Shown here one piece after another: positions 47,393-56,840 of a stretch of DNA of 64,000 bases (positions are counted from its first letter, which is position 1; every line of letters begins with the position of its first letter). A model generated the notes under the pieces. It made no database searches and was not told the DNA's origin. It was given only the letters and a program-made list of their open reading frames with translations. Source of the DNA: Haloechinothrix alba (GTDB lineage: Bacteria > Actinomycetota > Actinomycetes > Mycobacteriales > Pseudonocardiaceae); assembly GCF_900188115.1 (NCBI RefSeq), contig NZ_FZNW01000015.1:80396-144395 (forward strand). Direction: 5' to 3'. The translations under genes were made by a program, and so were the position numbers.

Positions 47393-48796
47393 CTATCCGA
47401 GAATGCCCGATCCGACCACGCGTAGGTGCCCGTACAGGCCCATGACACCGAGTGCCAAGGGGAGCACCATGGCGATGCAGATCGCCTCGAAAATTTCCAC
47501 ACTACGCCGCATCGGCGGCGAGAAGCGCTGCTTGGGGAAGATGACACCAACGACGAGTGAGCACGCGGCGATGAGGAAGAGAGCCCCGAACACCCACATG
47601 AGGCGCGCGCCGGGCTCTGCCGTCCACAGCCAACCGAGCAACAGACCGCCGCCCGCGAGCATGCCCGTGGTCAGCAACGCGACCGCCTGAGTACCGTTCG
47701 CGTAGGTTCGCGAGCGCAGCAGCAGCGCGAGGGTGGCGGTGATCGCCAGAAGGATGCCGAACACACTTCCGTCCGAGGCGGCGATGACCGCGCCGATGGC
47801 GACGGCGGCCCCGCAGCCGATCAGCAGGCCTGTCATGTACTCGTGCGCGATGCTGGTGCGTTGTTCGATAGCACCGTAGTCGGAGAAACCGGCGTCCTGC
47901 TTGAGCTCCTCCGCCGAGCTCGGGACGTTCGGTAGTGGCAGTTTCGCCAGCCAGATAGTCGTTCTCGGTAGCGTCGAGATCAGGCCGAGCGCGACTGCGG
48001 CTGTGCCCGCACCGATGCCGTCGGCGGGGTGGGCGATGAACACGGCGAACGTGAAGGCTACGGCTCCGATAGCGGAGGTCGTGGCCGCCGCTACGAACAC
48101 GTCGAGTCCCGCGCCGATGAGCATGATCGCCGCCGCGGCCACGATGACCACGAGCACGCTGGCCAGCAGGAGGTTCGGGCGTCCGGTGCCGCCGGGTACG
48201 GCGTAGAAGCCGGCTACGAACGCCATCGGTAGCGCGCCTGCCGCGGCGACGACGACGCCGGTGGACACGGCTTCGTACGCCTTGGCAAGGATCGCTCCCA
48301 CCGCCAGGCATGCGACTGCCGCGACACCGCCGACGATGGCTGGTACGAGATGGCCGCCTCCGAACAGCCCGCTCCCGGTGAACAGTGCCAGCGCTGCGGT
48401 GATCAGCGCGGCCGCACCCGCGAGGTGGCCGGCGCGCTGCGCTGTCTCTTGTGTCCACGGCCGAAAGTTGTCCGGGTCGGTCTCGGCGATCGCGTCGACG
48501 ACGTCGTCGAACAGCGGAGGTGGCGGGTTCTCGTTGCGCTTGCGCAGCTGCAGCAACTCCCCGTCGACGACGCCGAGGGACGCGAGCGTGCGACTCGGGT
48601 CAAGAGGTGCGTCGCCCAGCTTGGCGAGTACCCATCCGCCGTGCTTCGAGCCACCGTCGGCCGTGCGCTCATTGGCCATGTCGACCACAAGCGGCACGAG
48701 GTCGGCGACCGCGATGTCGGACGGGAGCGCGACGTCGATGCGGGTGCCCGGTGCTACTACTGTCACGCGGCTGAAGACCGTTGTGCCGGTAGCCAC
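47393..48796 (-). CDS. eccD: Type VII secretion membrane protein EccD
   Basis: 467 residues. An N-terminal ubiquitin-like domain (about 1-88: VFSRVTVVAPGTRIDVALP) and a linker are followed by about eleven transmembrane helices. EccD dimers form the membrane vestibule of the ESX channel. The start is a GTG with GGGGGC upstream. It heads the minus-strand pair eccD-mycP, divergent from eccC. Confidence 0.95.
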   Translation of the reverse strand: MATGTTVFSRVTVVAPGTRIDVALPSDIAVADLVPLVVDMANERTADGGSKHGGWVLAKLGDAPLDPSRTLASLGVVDGELLQLRKRNENPPPPLFDDVVDAIAETDPDNFRPWTQETAQRAGHLAGAAALITAALALFTGSGLFGGGHLVPAIVGGVAAVACLAVGAILAKAYEAVSTGVVVAAAGALPMAFVAGFYAVPGGTGRPNLLLASVLVVIVAAAAIMLIGAGLDVFVAAATTSAIGAVAFTFAVFIAHPADGIGAGTAAVALGLISTLPRTTIWLAKLPLPNVPSSAEELKQDAGFSDYGAIEQRTSIAHEYMTGLLIGCGAAVAIGAVIAASDGSVFGILLAITATLALLLRSRTYANGTQAVALLTTGMLAGGGLLLGWLWTAEPGARLMWVFGALFLIAACSLVVGVIFPKQRFSPPMRRSVEIFEAICIAMVLPLALGVMGLYGHLRVVGSGILG

Positions 48797-49335
48797 TGGT
48801 TATCTGCCCCCTGAGCGCGTATGCGTGCTGCGTCTTCACTTGTCGACGTGCCTGCCCGTGGCGTGCTCGCCGCGCGCGTGCATCCACGGTTCTACGTGGC
48901 ACGGGCCGGCGCGTGTGCCGCACCCGCCGACCCTGACACCCGAACAACCTATTCGCCGTACCGGCGGGCGCCGACACCGGCCACCCCGCCACCGTGTGAC
49001 GTGGTTGCGTGTGCCGCCGGGTTACTTATATCGAATCCGAGTAGGTGCTCGCTGGCCGGCCGGGGAAATTCACGGTACTGATTGCCCGGTTCCGGGTGTG
49101 TGGTGTCGGTGTGCCGTGCTTGACTACCGTAGTCGCGGTTCGTGATGAAGAGCGGTCCGTTAGTGTGGCTGCCCGAGCGCGTTCCTGGGGCTGATGGGTC
49201 AGGTACGGGTTGGGTTGGTCATGGTCGCGGCGTGTGCCGGCCCGTTCGGCTACCCGCTGCCGTCGGTTGCGAGTCGCCTTCTGGGTGTGGGTGGCTCGCT
49301 GGGCGCCGTCGTTGAGGTGAAGAGGGGTTCATTCG
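48797..49335. other. Divergent control region between eccD and eccC
   Basis: 539 bases without a supported gene. It holds a candidate promoter for eccC (TTGCGT 49005-49010, 16 bases, TATATC 49027-49032), a 13-base palindrome GACTACCGTAGTC (49122-49134), and on the minus strand a TATAAG at the same place as the plus-strand -10. A long leader (about 300 bases) would precede eccC. The palindrome is a reasonable operator candidate. Confidence 0.45.
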
Positions 49336-52300
49336 GTGAGCACGCTGAAGTTCAAGCGATCGCCACGGCTGCCTGCGCCACGTATGCCGGGCGGCGAGGT
49401 TCACCTCGAGCCGCCACCGGAGATCCCGCGCCAGATCCCGGGCAACATCCTGACGAAGCTCATGCCCGTGGTGATGATCGTCGCCATGCTGGGGATGGTG
49501 GCGTTCATGTTCACGAGCATGCGGGAGTCCGGCGGGGGGTTGCGCAGCCCGCTGTTCCTGATGATGCCGCTGATGATGATGCTGTCCATGGCGGGCATGT
49601 TCCTGGGTGGTGGCCGTGGCGGCAACCAGAGCAAGGCCGAGATGAACGAAGACCGGAAGGACTACCTCCGGTATCTCGGTCAGATGCGGGAGCGGACCCG
49701 GAACGTGATGCTCGAGCAGCGAGCTGCGCTCGAGTGGGCCCATCCCGACCCGGAAACTCTGCTGTCCATCGCCACCAGCCGCAGGATGTGGGAGCGCCGG
49801 GCCGGGGACAAGGACTTCATGCACCTGCGTGTCGGCCGTGGCTCACAGCGGCTGGCCACCCGGCTGGTTCCGCCGCAGACCGGCCCCGTCGATGAGCTCG
49901 AACCCATCTCGACGCTGGCGTTGCGGCGGTTCACCCGGTCGAACTCGATGGTCCGGGACCTACCCACTCAGGTGAACTTCCGTGGCTTCGCGTCGGTGAC
50001 CGTGCAGGGCGAGCGTGACAACGCTCGCGCGTTCGTCCGGGCCGTGCTCGGCCAGGTGGTGACGCTGCACAGTCCGGAGGACGTCCTCGTAGCGGTCGCC
50101 AGCGCCGGCAGGGCCAAGGAGTACTGGGAGTGGGCGAAGTGGTTGCCGCATGCGCAGCATCCGACGCTCACGGACGGCATCGGCCAGGTACGTCTGATGT
50201 CCAATTCGCTGGCCCAGATCGAGGAGTTGCTGGCCGAGGAGCTGCAGCCACGCCCGCGCTTCTCCAGGAAGACCCCGTACGCCGACGGCCCGCACATCGT
50301 CATCGTCGTCGACGAGGCCGACCTCACCAAGGAGGAGCGGATCGTCCTCGAGGAGGGCATCTCGGGTGTCACGGTGCTCGACGTCGCGGGCCAGCTGGAC
50401 AGGTTGTCGGCCAGGCGGGGCATGCGTTTCATCGCCGAGGAGGACAACCTCGGTGCCGAGAACGCCGGTGGCGTCGAGTGGTTCGGCAGTATCGACATGC
50501 TCAGCCTGGTGGAGATGGAGTCGCTGGCGCGCAGGTTGTCGCCGTACCGGATATCGGTCAGCCAGTCCGGTGACGAGGAGGAGGACTCGCCGCTGGTGTC
50601 CAACCCGGGTTTCCTGGAGCTCCTCGGCCTACCGGGTGACCCGATGACGTTCGACATCCAGCAGGCGTGGCGACCCCGCCCCGTTCGTGATCGGTACCGC
50701 GTTCCGTTCGGAGTAGGCGAGCAGGGGCAGCCGGTCGAGCTGGACATCAAGGAGGCCGCCCTCGAGGGGATGGGGCCGCACGGGTTGTGCGTCGGCGCTA
50801 CGGGGTCGGGCAAGTCCGAGTTCCTGCGCACGCTGGTGCTCGGCATGCTCGCTACGCACTCGTCGACGACGTTGAACTTCGTGCTCGTCGACTTCAAGGG
50901 TGGCGCGACGTTCCTGGGGTTGGACTCGGCGCCGCACGTGTCCGCGGTGATCACCAATCTGGCCGACGAGGTCACGCTGGTCGACCGTATGAAGGACGCC
51001 CTGGCGGGTGAGATGAACCGTCGTCAGGAGGCGCTGAAGAACGGCGGGAACTTCAAGAACGCGTGGGAGTACCAGAAGGCGTGGGAGAACGGTGCCGATC
51101 TTGATCCCATGCCGGCGCTGTTCATCGTGGTGGACGAGTTCTCCGAGCTGCTGTCCGCCAAGCCGGACTTCATCGACCTGTTCGTGGCGATCGGGAGGTT
51201 GGGCCGGTCGCTGCAGATGCACATGTTGCTGGCCTCGCAGCGCCTCGAGGAAGGCAAACTGCGTGGCCTGGACTCCCACCTGTCCTACCGGATCGGGTTG
51301 AAGACCTTCTCCGCTGCCGAGTCGCGTGCAGCGATCGGCGTGCCCGACGCGTTCGAGCTTCCCTCACGGCCGGGTGGCGGGTACCTCAAGTACGACACCG
51401 AGTCGATGGTGCGGTTCCAGGCCGCGTACGTCTCCGGCCCCTACCGACCGGCGGGCATGAAGGTTTCCGGCCCTTCTGCCGACGGTGTGCGTGCGGACAA
51501 GCGCCCGAAGCTGTTCGTGCCCGACTACATCGAACCGCCGGAGGAACCCGAACCGGAACCGGCGGTCGAAGAGGAGCCGCGACAAGAGGAGTCCGACGAT
51601 TCGAACGAGCCGAGCGAGCTGGATGTGATCGTCAGCAGGCTCGTCGGCCAGGGCCCGCCTGCGCACGAGGTGTGGCTGCCGCCGTTGAACGAGCCGAACT
51701 CCCTGGACACGATGCTGCCCAACCTCAACCCCACCGAGGAGCGCGGACTGTCCCCCGTCGATTTCTTCGGCAACAGCAGGTTGCAGGTGCCGCTCGGCGT
51801 GGTGGACCGCCCGTACGAGCAGCGGCGTGACTTGCTGTGGGCGGACGTTTCCGGTGGCGCCGGGCATGTCGCGATCGTCGGCGGTCCGCAGTCGGGTAAG
51901 TCGATGATGCTGCGTACGTTCATCATGTCCACCGCGCTGACGCACACCCCGGCCGAGGCCCAGTTCTTCGGCATCGATCTGGGCGGGGGCACCCTCGCGT
52001 CGCTGTCCGGCCTGCCGCACTCCGGCGGGGTGGCCGTCGCCAGGCGTGAACCGGACAAGGCCCGGCGGATCGTCGCGGAGATGACCACGCTGATGAACGA
52101 GCGGGAAGGTCGTTTCGGCGAGCTGGGCATCGACTCGATGAGCGACTTCCGCACCATGAAGCGGCAGGGACGCGTCACGCCCGAGCAGGACCCGTTCGGA
52201 GATGCCTTCCTGGTCATCGATGGCTGGAAGGCATTGCGCGACGAGTTCGAGGAGTTGGAGCCCCAGATCACCAAACTCGCCACGCAGGGCCTGGCGTTCG

Positions 52301-53358
52301 GCGTGCACGTGGTCATCGCGACGAACCGCTGGGGTGACTTCCGGCCGGCGATCAAGGACATGCTTGGTACGCGTTTCGAGCTGCGTCTCGGTGATCCCGG
52401 CGAGTCCGACATCAGCCGGAAGAATGCCGCCAACGTGCCCCCGAACCGTCCCGGCCGCGGGATGACGCACGACGAGCTGCATTTCCTGGCCGGCCTGCCG
52501 CGTATCGACGGGTCCAGCGACGACGAGACGGTCGGTGACGGCGTCGCCGACGCGGTTACCAAGATCAAAAATGCCTGGCGGGGGCGTCCGGCGCCGTCGG
52601 TGCGGCTGCTGCCGGATCTCGTGCGTTACGAGGATGTGCTCGCCAACGACACGCGCAGGGACTCGCGGCTCGTGCCGATCGGGATCAACGAGGACGAGCT
52701 GGCGCCCGTGTACCTCGACTTCGATGCCGATCCACACTTCATCGCGTTCGCCGACGGGGAGTCGGGCAAGACGAACTTGCTGCGCCAGATCGTGCGTGGT
52801 GTCAGCGAGCGCTACACGGCCAAGGAGGCCGTGGTGATCCTCGTCGACTATCGGCGTACTTTGTTGGGCTTCCTCGAGGGGGACCAGCTACTCGGGTACG
52901 CGGCATCGGGGAACCAGCTGGAAGGCATCGTCAACGATGTAGCGAGCTCGATGAACAAGCGACTGCCGGGCCCGGATGTCACCCAGGAGCAGTTGAAGAA
53001 CCGTTCGTGGTGGAAGGGGCCGGAGCTGTTCGTGGTCGTCGACGACTACGACCTGGTTGCTTCGCAGGCCAAGAATCCCTTGGAACCGCTGGCGCCGTTC
53101 CTGCCCCAGGCCAAGGATGTCGGCCTGCATCTCGTGGTGACTCGCCGTACGGGCGGCGCCAGCCGGTCGATGTTCGACAAGGTGCTCGGCAAGCTCAAGG
53201 AGCTGGCCGTGCCAGGATTGATCATGAACGGTTCGAAAGACGAGGGGCAGTTGCTCGGCAACATCAAACCGTCCCCGATGCCGCCCGGTAGGGGGACGTT
53301 CATCAGCCGGAAGGTTGGCAAGCAGCTCATGCAGGTCTCCTGGATCGACCCGGAATGA
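49336..53358 (+). CDS. eccC: Type VII secretion FtsK/SpoIIIE-type ATPase EccC (fused form)
   Basis: 1340 residues, the one-chain EccCa-EccCb form. Two transmembrane segments (about 40-60 and 70-90) are followed by a DUF/stalk region and three ATPase domains. Walker A motifs: GATGSGKS (487-494), GGPQSGKS (849-856) and the divergent DGESGKT (1140-1146). Walker B: VVDEF in domain 1, VIDGW in domain 2, VVDDY in domain 3, so only the first has the full Asp-Glu pair. EccC drives export and recognises EsxU/EsxT-type substrates through the last domain. Start GTG. Confidence 0.96.
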   Translation: MSTLKFKRSPRLPAPRMPGGEVHLEPPPEIPRQIPGNILTKLMPVVMIVAMLGMVAFMFTSMRESGGGLRSPLFLMMPLMMMLSMAGMFLGGGRGGNQSKAEMNEDRKDYLRYLGQMRERTRNVMLEQRAALEWAHPDPETLLSIATSRRMWERRAGDKDFMHLRVGRGSQRLATRLVPPQTGPVDELEPISTLALRRFTRSNSMVRDLPTQVNFRGFASVTVQGERDNARAFVRAVLGQVVTLHSPEDVLVAVASAGRAKEYWEWAKWLPHAQHPTLTDGIGQVRLMSNSLAQIEELLAEELQPRPRFSRKTPYADGPHIVIVVDEADLTKEERIVLEEGISGVTVLDVAGQLDRLSARRGMRFIAEEDNLGAENAGGVEWFGSIDMLSLVEMESLARRLSPYRISVSQSGDEEEDSPLVSNPGFLELLGLPGDPMTFDIQQAWRPRPVRDRYRVPFGVGEQGQPVELDIKEAALEGMGPHGLCVGATGSGKSEFLRTLVLGMLATHSSTTLNFVLVDFKGGATFLGLDSAPHVSAVITNLADEVTLVDRMKDALAGEMNRRQEALKNGGNFKNAWEYQKAWENGADLDPMPALFIVVDEFSELLSAKPDFIDLFVAIGRLGRSLQMHMLLASQRLEEGKLRGLDSHLSYRIGLKTFSAAESRAAIGVPDAFELPSRPGGGYLKYDTESMVRFQAAYVSGPYRPAGMKVSGPSADGVRADKRPKLFVPDYIEPPEEPEPEPAVEEEPRQEESDDSNEPSELDVIVSRLVGQGPPAHEVWLPPLNEPNSLDTMLPNLNPTEERGLSPVDFFGNSRLQVPLGVVDRPYEQRRDLLWADVSGGAGHVAIVGGPQSGKSMMLRTFIMSTALTHTPAEAQFFGIDLGGGTLASLSGLPHSGGVAVARREPDKARRIVAEMTTLMNEREGRFGELGIDSMSDFRTMKRQGRVTPEQDPFGDAFLVIDGWKALRDEFEELEPQITKLATQGLAFGVHVVIATNRWGDFRPAIKDMLGTRFELRLGDPGESDISRKNAANVPPNRPGRGMTHDELHFLAGLPRIDGSSDDETVGDGVADAVTKIKNAWRGRPAPSVRLLPDLVRYEDVLANDTRRDSRLVPIGINEDELAPVYLDFDADPHFIAFADGESGKTNLLRQIVRGVSERYTAKEAVVILVDYRRTLLGFLEGDQLLGYAASGNQLEGIVNDVASSMNKRLPGPDVTQEQLKNRSWWKGPELFVVVDDYDLVASQAKNPLEPLAPFLPQAKDVGLHLVVTRRTGGASRSMFDKVLGKLKELAVPGLIMNGSKDEGQLLGNIKPSPMPPGRGTFISRKVGKQLMQVSWIDPE

Positions 53359-53425
53359 GACGTAGCGGGCTTCCCGGCCTGGCTCGGCAGGCAGTGGGGT
53401 GCCGGCTCGCGCATAAGGTGTGGAC

Positions 53426-55390
53426 ATGAGCCTGCGGGTGGCTGTGGATTTCGGTACGTCCAGCACGTGTGTCGTGGCGTCCCTGGACGATCGTGAACCA
53501 CAGGTCGTGGTGATCGACGGGCATTCCCTGTTGCCGTCCGCGGTGTACGCGGCGCAGGACGGGACGCTGTTCGTCGGCAGGGAGGCCGAGCGGCATGCTG
53601 CCGTGGACCCGTCGCGTTACGAACCGCACCCGAAACGACGGATCGACGAGGGCGAGCTGCTGCTGGGCTCCTCGGTGGTACCTGTACGGGACGCTGTCGG
53701 GGCTGTGCTGCGCAGGGCAGTCGCCGAAGCGCGCCGGTTCGCGGGTGACGCCGCGGTCGACGTGCTCGTGCTGACCCACCCCGCGGACTGGGGGGTGATG
53801 CGTACCCGTGTGCTGCGCCAGTCCGCCGGGCATCTGGCCCGGGAGGTCGCTCTCGTACCCGAACCCGTGGCGGCAGCCGTGTTCCACGCCGCCACCCACG
53901 CCCCGTCCCACGCTGCTCCTGCCGGATACCCGCGCGGCGATGAGCGAACCGTCACGTTTCGCGGGCGAACCGTCGACGCGCTGGCCGTGCTCGACGTCGG
54001 GGGAGGGACGGTCGACGTCAGTGTGGTGCAGCAGGATGCCTCGGTAGGGGCGCCGCGGTCGGCCGGTGAGTCGCACGGCGGTTTCCGGGTGCTGGCGACA
54101 CGGGGAGATCCGGGGTTCGGAGGGGCCGACATCGACCAGGCCCTTCTCGAACATGTGGGGCGGAGCGTCTCGGTAACGGATCCGGAAGCCTGGCGCGAGC
54201 TGCTTGACGGCCGCGACCTCGCAACCCGGCGTCGCAGGCGAGTTCTGCGCCAGGACGTGCGGGATGCGAAGGAGACGCTGTCCCGGCACACCTATACTGA
54301 TGTGCCCCTTCCGGAGCCGTTCCCGGACGCGCACGTGACGCGCGCGGATCTGGAAGGTCTGATCACGGCACCGCTGGGGCGGGTGATCGAGATGGCGTCA
54401 TCGGCCATCGCGGGCGCTGGCTTCCACGCCGGCGATCTGGCCGGCTTGTTCCTCGTCGGAGGTTCGAGCCGGATACCGCTGATCGCGCGGCTGGTGCACG
54501 AGCGCCTCGGCATCGTGCCAACGACCCTTGACCAACCGGAGACCGTGGTCGCGCGCGGGGCCTTGCGCGCCGTGCTGGTCGAGCAGGCCGGTACGGGGGC
54601 GCCTGTGGGAACGCCTTCCCCGCCGGCAGGTACTGCAGTTCCTCTGGATCAGCAGCGAACGGCGGTCGTCGGGTCCGGGGACGTACCCACGCGTGGCTCG
54701 CGTCCACCAGTACGGCCGCAAGTTCCACCCACGGCTGCGGGCCAGGGAGCTCGACAGGCGGTGCCCGCTGCCGCGCCGGTACCGCAGCGCGGACCTGAAC
54801 CTCCGCCGCCGGCTTCAGCTGCCCGGCCGGCGCCTTCTCCACCGGCTCGCCCCAGCAGGCCGCGGAGAGCCCTGCCGTGGTTGCTGGGTGGTGGGCTGGC
54901 TGTCGCCGCGGCCGCCGTGGCCGGTGCGGTCTTGCTGCTACGCAGCGGTGAGCCGAACGGCACGACGATCGCGCGGTACGACTACCGCGTCACCGCGCCT
55001 GCCGAGTGGACGCAGGCAGGTGGCGACGAGGAGCGGAAACAGGTCGTCCTGCGACCCGAAGGGGCCGAGGGCAGTGACGATTTGATCGTGGTGCAGCAGT
55101 TCGACCTGCGTCGCGACGTGGGTGACGATCTCGATCGCGTCGCCGACGAGATCGAAGGGCTGCTCGAGGAGGCGGGGGACCGGTACGCCGAGTTCGATCG
55201 CGACGCCACGTACGCGGGCAGGGATGTCATCTACTACACCGAGGCCGGTGAGCAGTCCGAAACGGACTGGTTCGTGGTGGTGAACGGACGTGTGCAGGTC
55301 AGTGTCGGGTGCCAGTACACCGATCCGGGTCTCGAACGGGTCGAACCGGCGTGTGAACAGGTTGTGCGGACGTTGACCATCACCGAGTGA
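53426..55390 (+). CDS. Hsp70-like ATPase fused to a type VII secretion-associated (Rv3446c-like) domain
   Basis: 654 residues from the ATG at 53426. The Hsp70 nucleotide-binding domain covers about 1-375 (VDFGTSSTCVV, LDVGGGTVDVSV, GGSSRIPLI); there is no substrate-binding domain. A Pro/Ala-rich linker leads to one transmembrane segment (about 483-507) and an outside C-terminal domain like that of Rv3446c in the M. tuberculosis ESX-4 locus. Between eccC and esxU it occupies the Rv3446c position. An in-frame copy of the dispersed quasi-palindrome encodes TFRGRT near residues 177-183, just before the phosphate-2 loop. Confidence 0.88.
   Translation: MSLRVAVDFGTSSTCVVASLDDREPQVVVIDGHSLLPSAVYAAQDGTLFVGREAERHAAVDPSRYEPHPKRRIDEGELLLGSSVVPVRDAVGAVLRRAVAEARRFAGDAAVDVLVLTHPADWGVMRTRVLRQSAGHLAREVALVPEPVAAAVFHAATHAPSHAAPAGYPRGDERTVTFRGRTVDALAVLDVGGGTVDVSVVQQDASVGAPRSAGESHGGFRVLATRGDPGFGGADIDQALLEHVGRSVSVTDPEAWRELLDGRDLATRRRRRVLRQDVRDAKETLSRHTYTDVPLPEPFPDAHVTRADLEGLITAPLGRVIEMASSAIAGAGFHAGDLAGLFLVGGSSRIPLIARLVHERLGIVPTTLDQPETVVARGALRAVLVEQAGTGAPVGTPSPPAGTAVPLDQQRTAVVGSGDVPTRGSRPPVRPQVPPTAAGQGARQAVPAAAPVPQRGPEPPPPASAARPAPSPPARPSRPRRALPWLLGGGLAVAAAAVAGAVLLLRSGEPNGTTIARYDYRVTAPAEWTQAGGDEERKQVVLRPEGAEGSDDLIVVQQFDLRRDVGDDLDRVADEIEGLLEEAGDRYAEFDRDATYAGRDVIYYTEAGEQSETDWFVVVNGRVQVSVGCQYTDPGLERVEPACEQVVRTLTITE
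53954..53973. repeat. Dispersed 20-bp quasi-palindrome, copy 6 (inside the Hsp70-like gene)
   Basis: ACGTTTCGCGGGCGAACCGT, in frame. It is also partly flanked by a 10-bp direct repeat GCGAACCGTC (53944-53953 and 53965-53974), one copy of which is the right arm. Confidence 0.82.
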
Positions 55391-55700
55391 GGGATCCCGC
55401 ACGCCCCGCTCGTCCGAGTGAGACGGAACAGGCGCATCCGCCCGCGAAGCCGACCGTGCCGGGTGTCACGTGACATTCGGTTTCGCAGGTCACAGGAATA
55501 CTTCGCGGGGAGCGTGATGATGGCTGGTACCCGTGACGCGGATCGCTGGTACGTGTCCGTGACGTTGTCGTGTTTGCGCTCGCAACGACTTGCCGAATGT
55601 TCCGGACAGCAGGGAACCGGCCATGGCAGGCTCACCGTCGTAGGCCACGTACGCGGCAATCGACGTACGAGCACAATACGATCGAAGGGGGCTCACCCAC
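55391..55700. other. Gap upstream of the esx pair
   Basis: 310 bases with no supported gene. Near the 3' end are two direct copies of ACGTACG (55647-55653 and 55663-55669) and a TACGAT (55677-55682) that could be a -10, although no matching -35 is clear. AAGGGGG (about 55685) serves esxU. A dedicated promoter for the abundant WXG100 pair is expected here. Confidence 0.4.
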
Positions 55701-56015
55701 ATGGCAGGCGGTTTCGAAGGTGAGATCGCGCAATTCAGCGCGGCGCACAAGAGCGTAGAGGAAACCAAGGGCAATCTGGACAAGATCCTCGGCGACGTTC
55801 GCTCGACGGTCCAAGAGACCAGGGCCGGTTGGCAGGGCGAAGCCGAGAAGACGTTCGAGAGGCTGATGGAGCGCTTCGACGAGAACGCGGTGAAGCTCAA
55901 CAACGCCCTGCAGGGGATCGGTGAGCAGTTGCAGTCGGCCGGTAGCACCTACGAGGCGCAGGAGATGGAAGTCGCAGAGCAGATCAGCAACATCAGCAAG
56001 GGCCTGGACGGCTGA
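55701..56015 (+). CDS. esxU: WXG100 protein EsxU-like
   Basis: 104 residues: two helices around the WQG turn (Trp44) and a C-terminal YxxxE export signal (YEAQE). It is the first of a tandem pair and occupies the position of Rv3445c (EsxU) in M. tuberculosis. WXG100 pairs form a four-helix heterodimer that is the core ESX substrate. The ATG has AAGGGGG upstream. Confidence 0.92.
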   Translation: MAGGFEGEIAQFSAAHKSVEETKGNLDKILGDVRSTVQETRAGWQGEAEKTFERLMERFDENAVKLNNALQGIGEQLQSAGSTYEAQEMEVAEQISNISKGLDG

Positions 56016-56066
56016 CGTTCGAGTCCTGTTCTCAAACTCTCTCGACGACTTCCCGGAGGAGAAACG

Positions 56067-56360
56067 ATGCCCGCAGAAATGAAGGTTCACTACGAGACGC
56101 TGTTCAACGCTTCAAGCGAGGTGGAAACGGCCTCCAAGGCGATGACCGAGGCCAGTGACAACCTCAAGAGTGACCTCAACCCGTTGGTCAGTACCTGGAA
56201 AGGTGAAGCGGAGCAGAACTATAGGCAGTTGCAGGCGGACTGGGATTCGGCGCACGCTGAGTTGAATCAAATCCTTGCTCAGATCGCTACTGCCCTCCAG
56301 CGGATCGGTGAAGGTTACCGCGATATGGAAGGTCAGCAGGCCAAGAGGTTCCTCAGCTGA
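56067..56360 (+). CDS. esxT: WXG100 protein EsxT-like
   Basis: 97 residues with a WKG turn (Trp44) and a YxxxE motif (YRDME). It is the probable partner of the preceding WXG100 protein, 51 bases downstream with GGAGGAGAAACG before the ATG, and matches the position of Rv3444c (EsxT) before rplM. A terminator follows. Confidence 0.92.
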   Translation: MPAEMKVHYETLFNASSEVETASKAMTEASDNLKSDLNPLVSTWKGEAEQNYRQLQADWDSAHAELNQILAQIATALQRIGEGYRDMEGQQAKRFLS

Positions 56361-56376
56361 GTCAGTCGACCGCAGC

Positions 56377-56416
56377 GATGTGGCCCCGGGATTGTGGTCC
56401 CCGGGGTCACATCTTT
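56377..56416 (+). terminator. Terminator after esxT
   Basis: A 14-bp stem with one G-T pair (56377-56390 with 56400-56413), nine-base loop, followed by TTT. It ends the eccC-esxT direction of transcription. Confidence 0.88.
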
Positions 56417-56435
56417 CGATGTTACGGGTGTCTGA

Positions 56436-56840
56436 ATAGTCTATACCGCGAAGCGTGCGATCAAGCATAGTCCCGGGCTGGTTGTGGACCCTGCCCCAGC
56501 CAAGTATGAGGCTGACATCGAATCGCAACCGGAAATCGGGACCGGGGGTTTGGATTGGAGAGTCTCGGACGACTCTGAATTGTTGGAAGGGCACTGTTTC
56601 CCGACTCGTATTGTCAACGACGTGTCATTCGTATCCGTGTCGAGTATGAACCTCAGCGACGAGACCGAAGCATGCGACAAAGCCGAGGAAGTGGTGCCCG
56701 TGGTGGCTGCGCAGTTGCCCGGTGGTGACCCAGCTCCGGAACCGCCACAGATCGAGGAGGGTCCGGTCGTCGACGTCGACGCGTGTGCGTTACTGGCTCT
56801 TGACGATGCCGAAGTGCGTGGGATTCACGCTCCTGGCTCA
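56436..56840 (+). pseudogene. Remnant of a DUF3558-like exported protein (tentative)
   Basis: The plus frame is open from 56436 but lacks a signal peptide or good start before GTG 56484. Two pieces look like DUF3558 lipoproteins: a domain end (SVSSMNLSDETEACDKAEEV, then VPVVAAQLPG) and a domain beginning (VVDVDACALLALDDAEVRGI). After about 56840 the frame only runs antisense to the DUF4333 remnant. Third positions here are less GC-rich than in neighbouring genes. I read it as a fragment missing both ends; a chance frame is the alternative. Confidence 0.35.

Noticed and set aside
49194..49895. A 233-codon plus frame upstream of and overlapping eccC
   Set aside because: It runs out of phase through the start of eccC and its translation has no domain; the eccC frame is certain.
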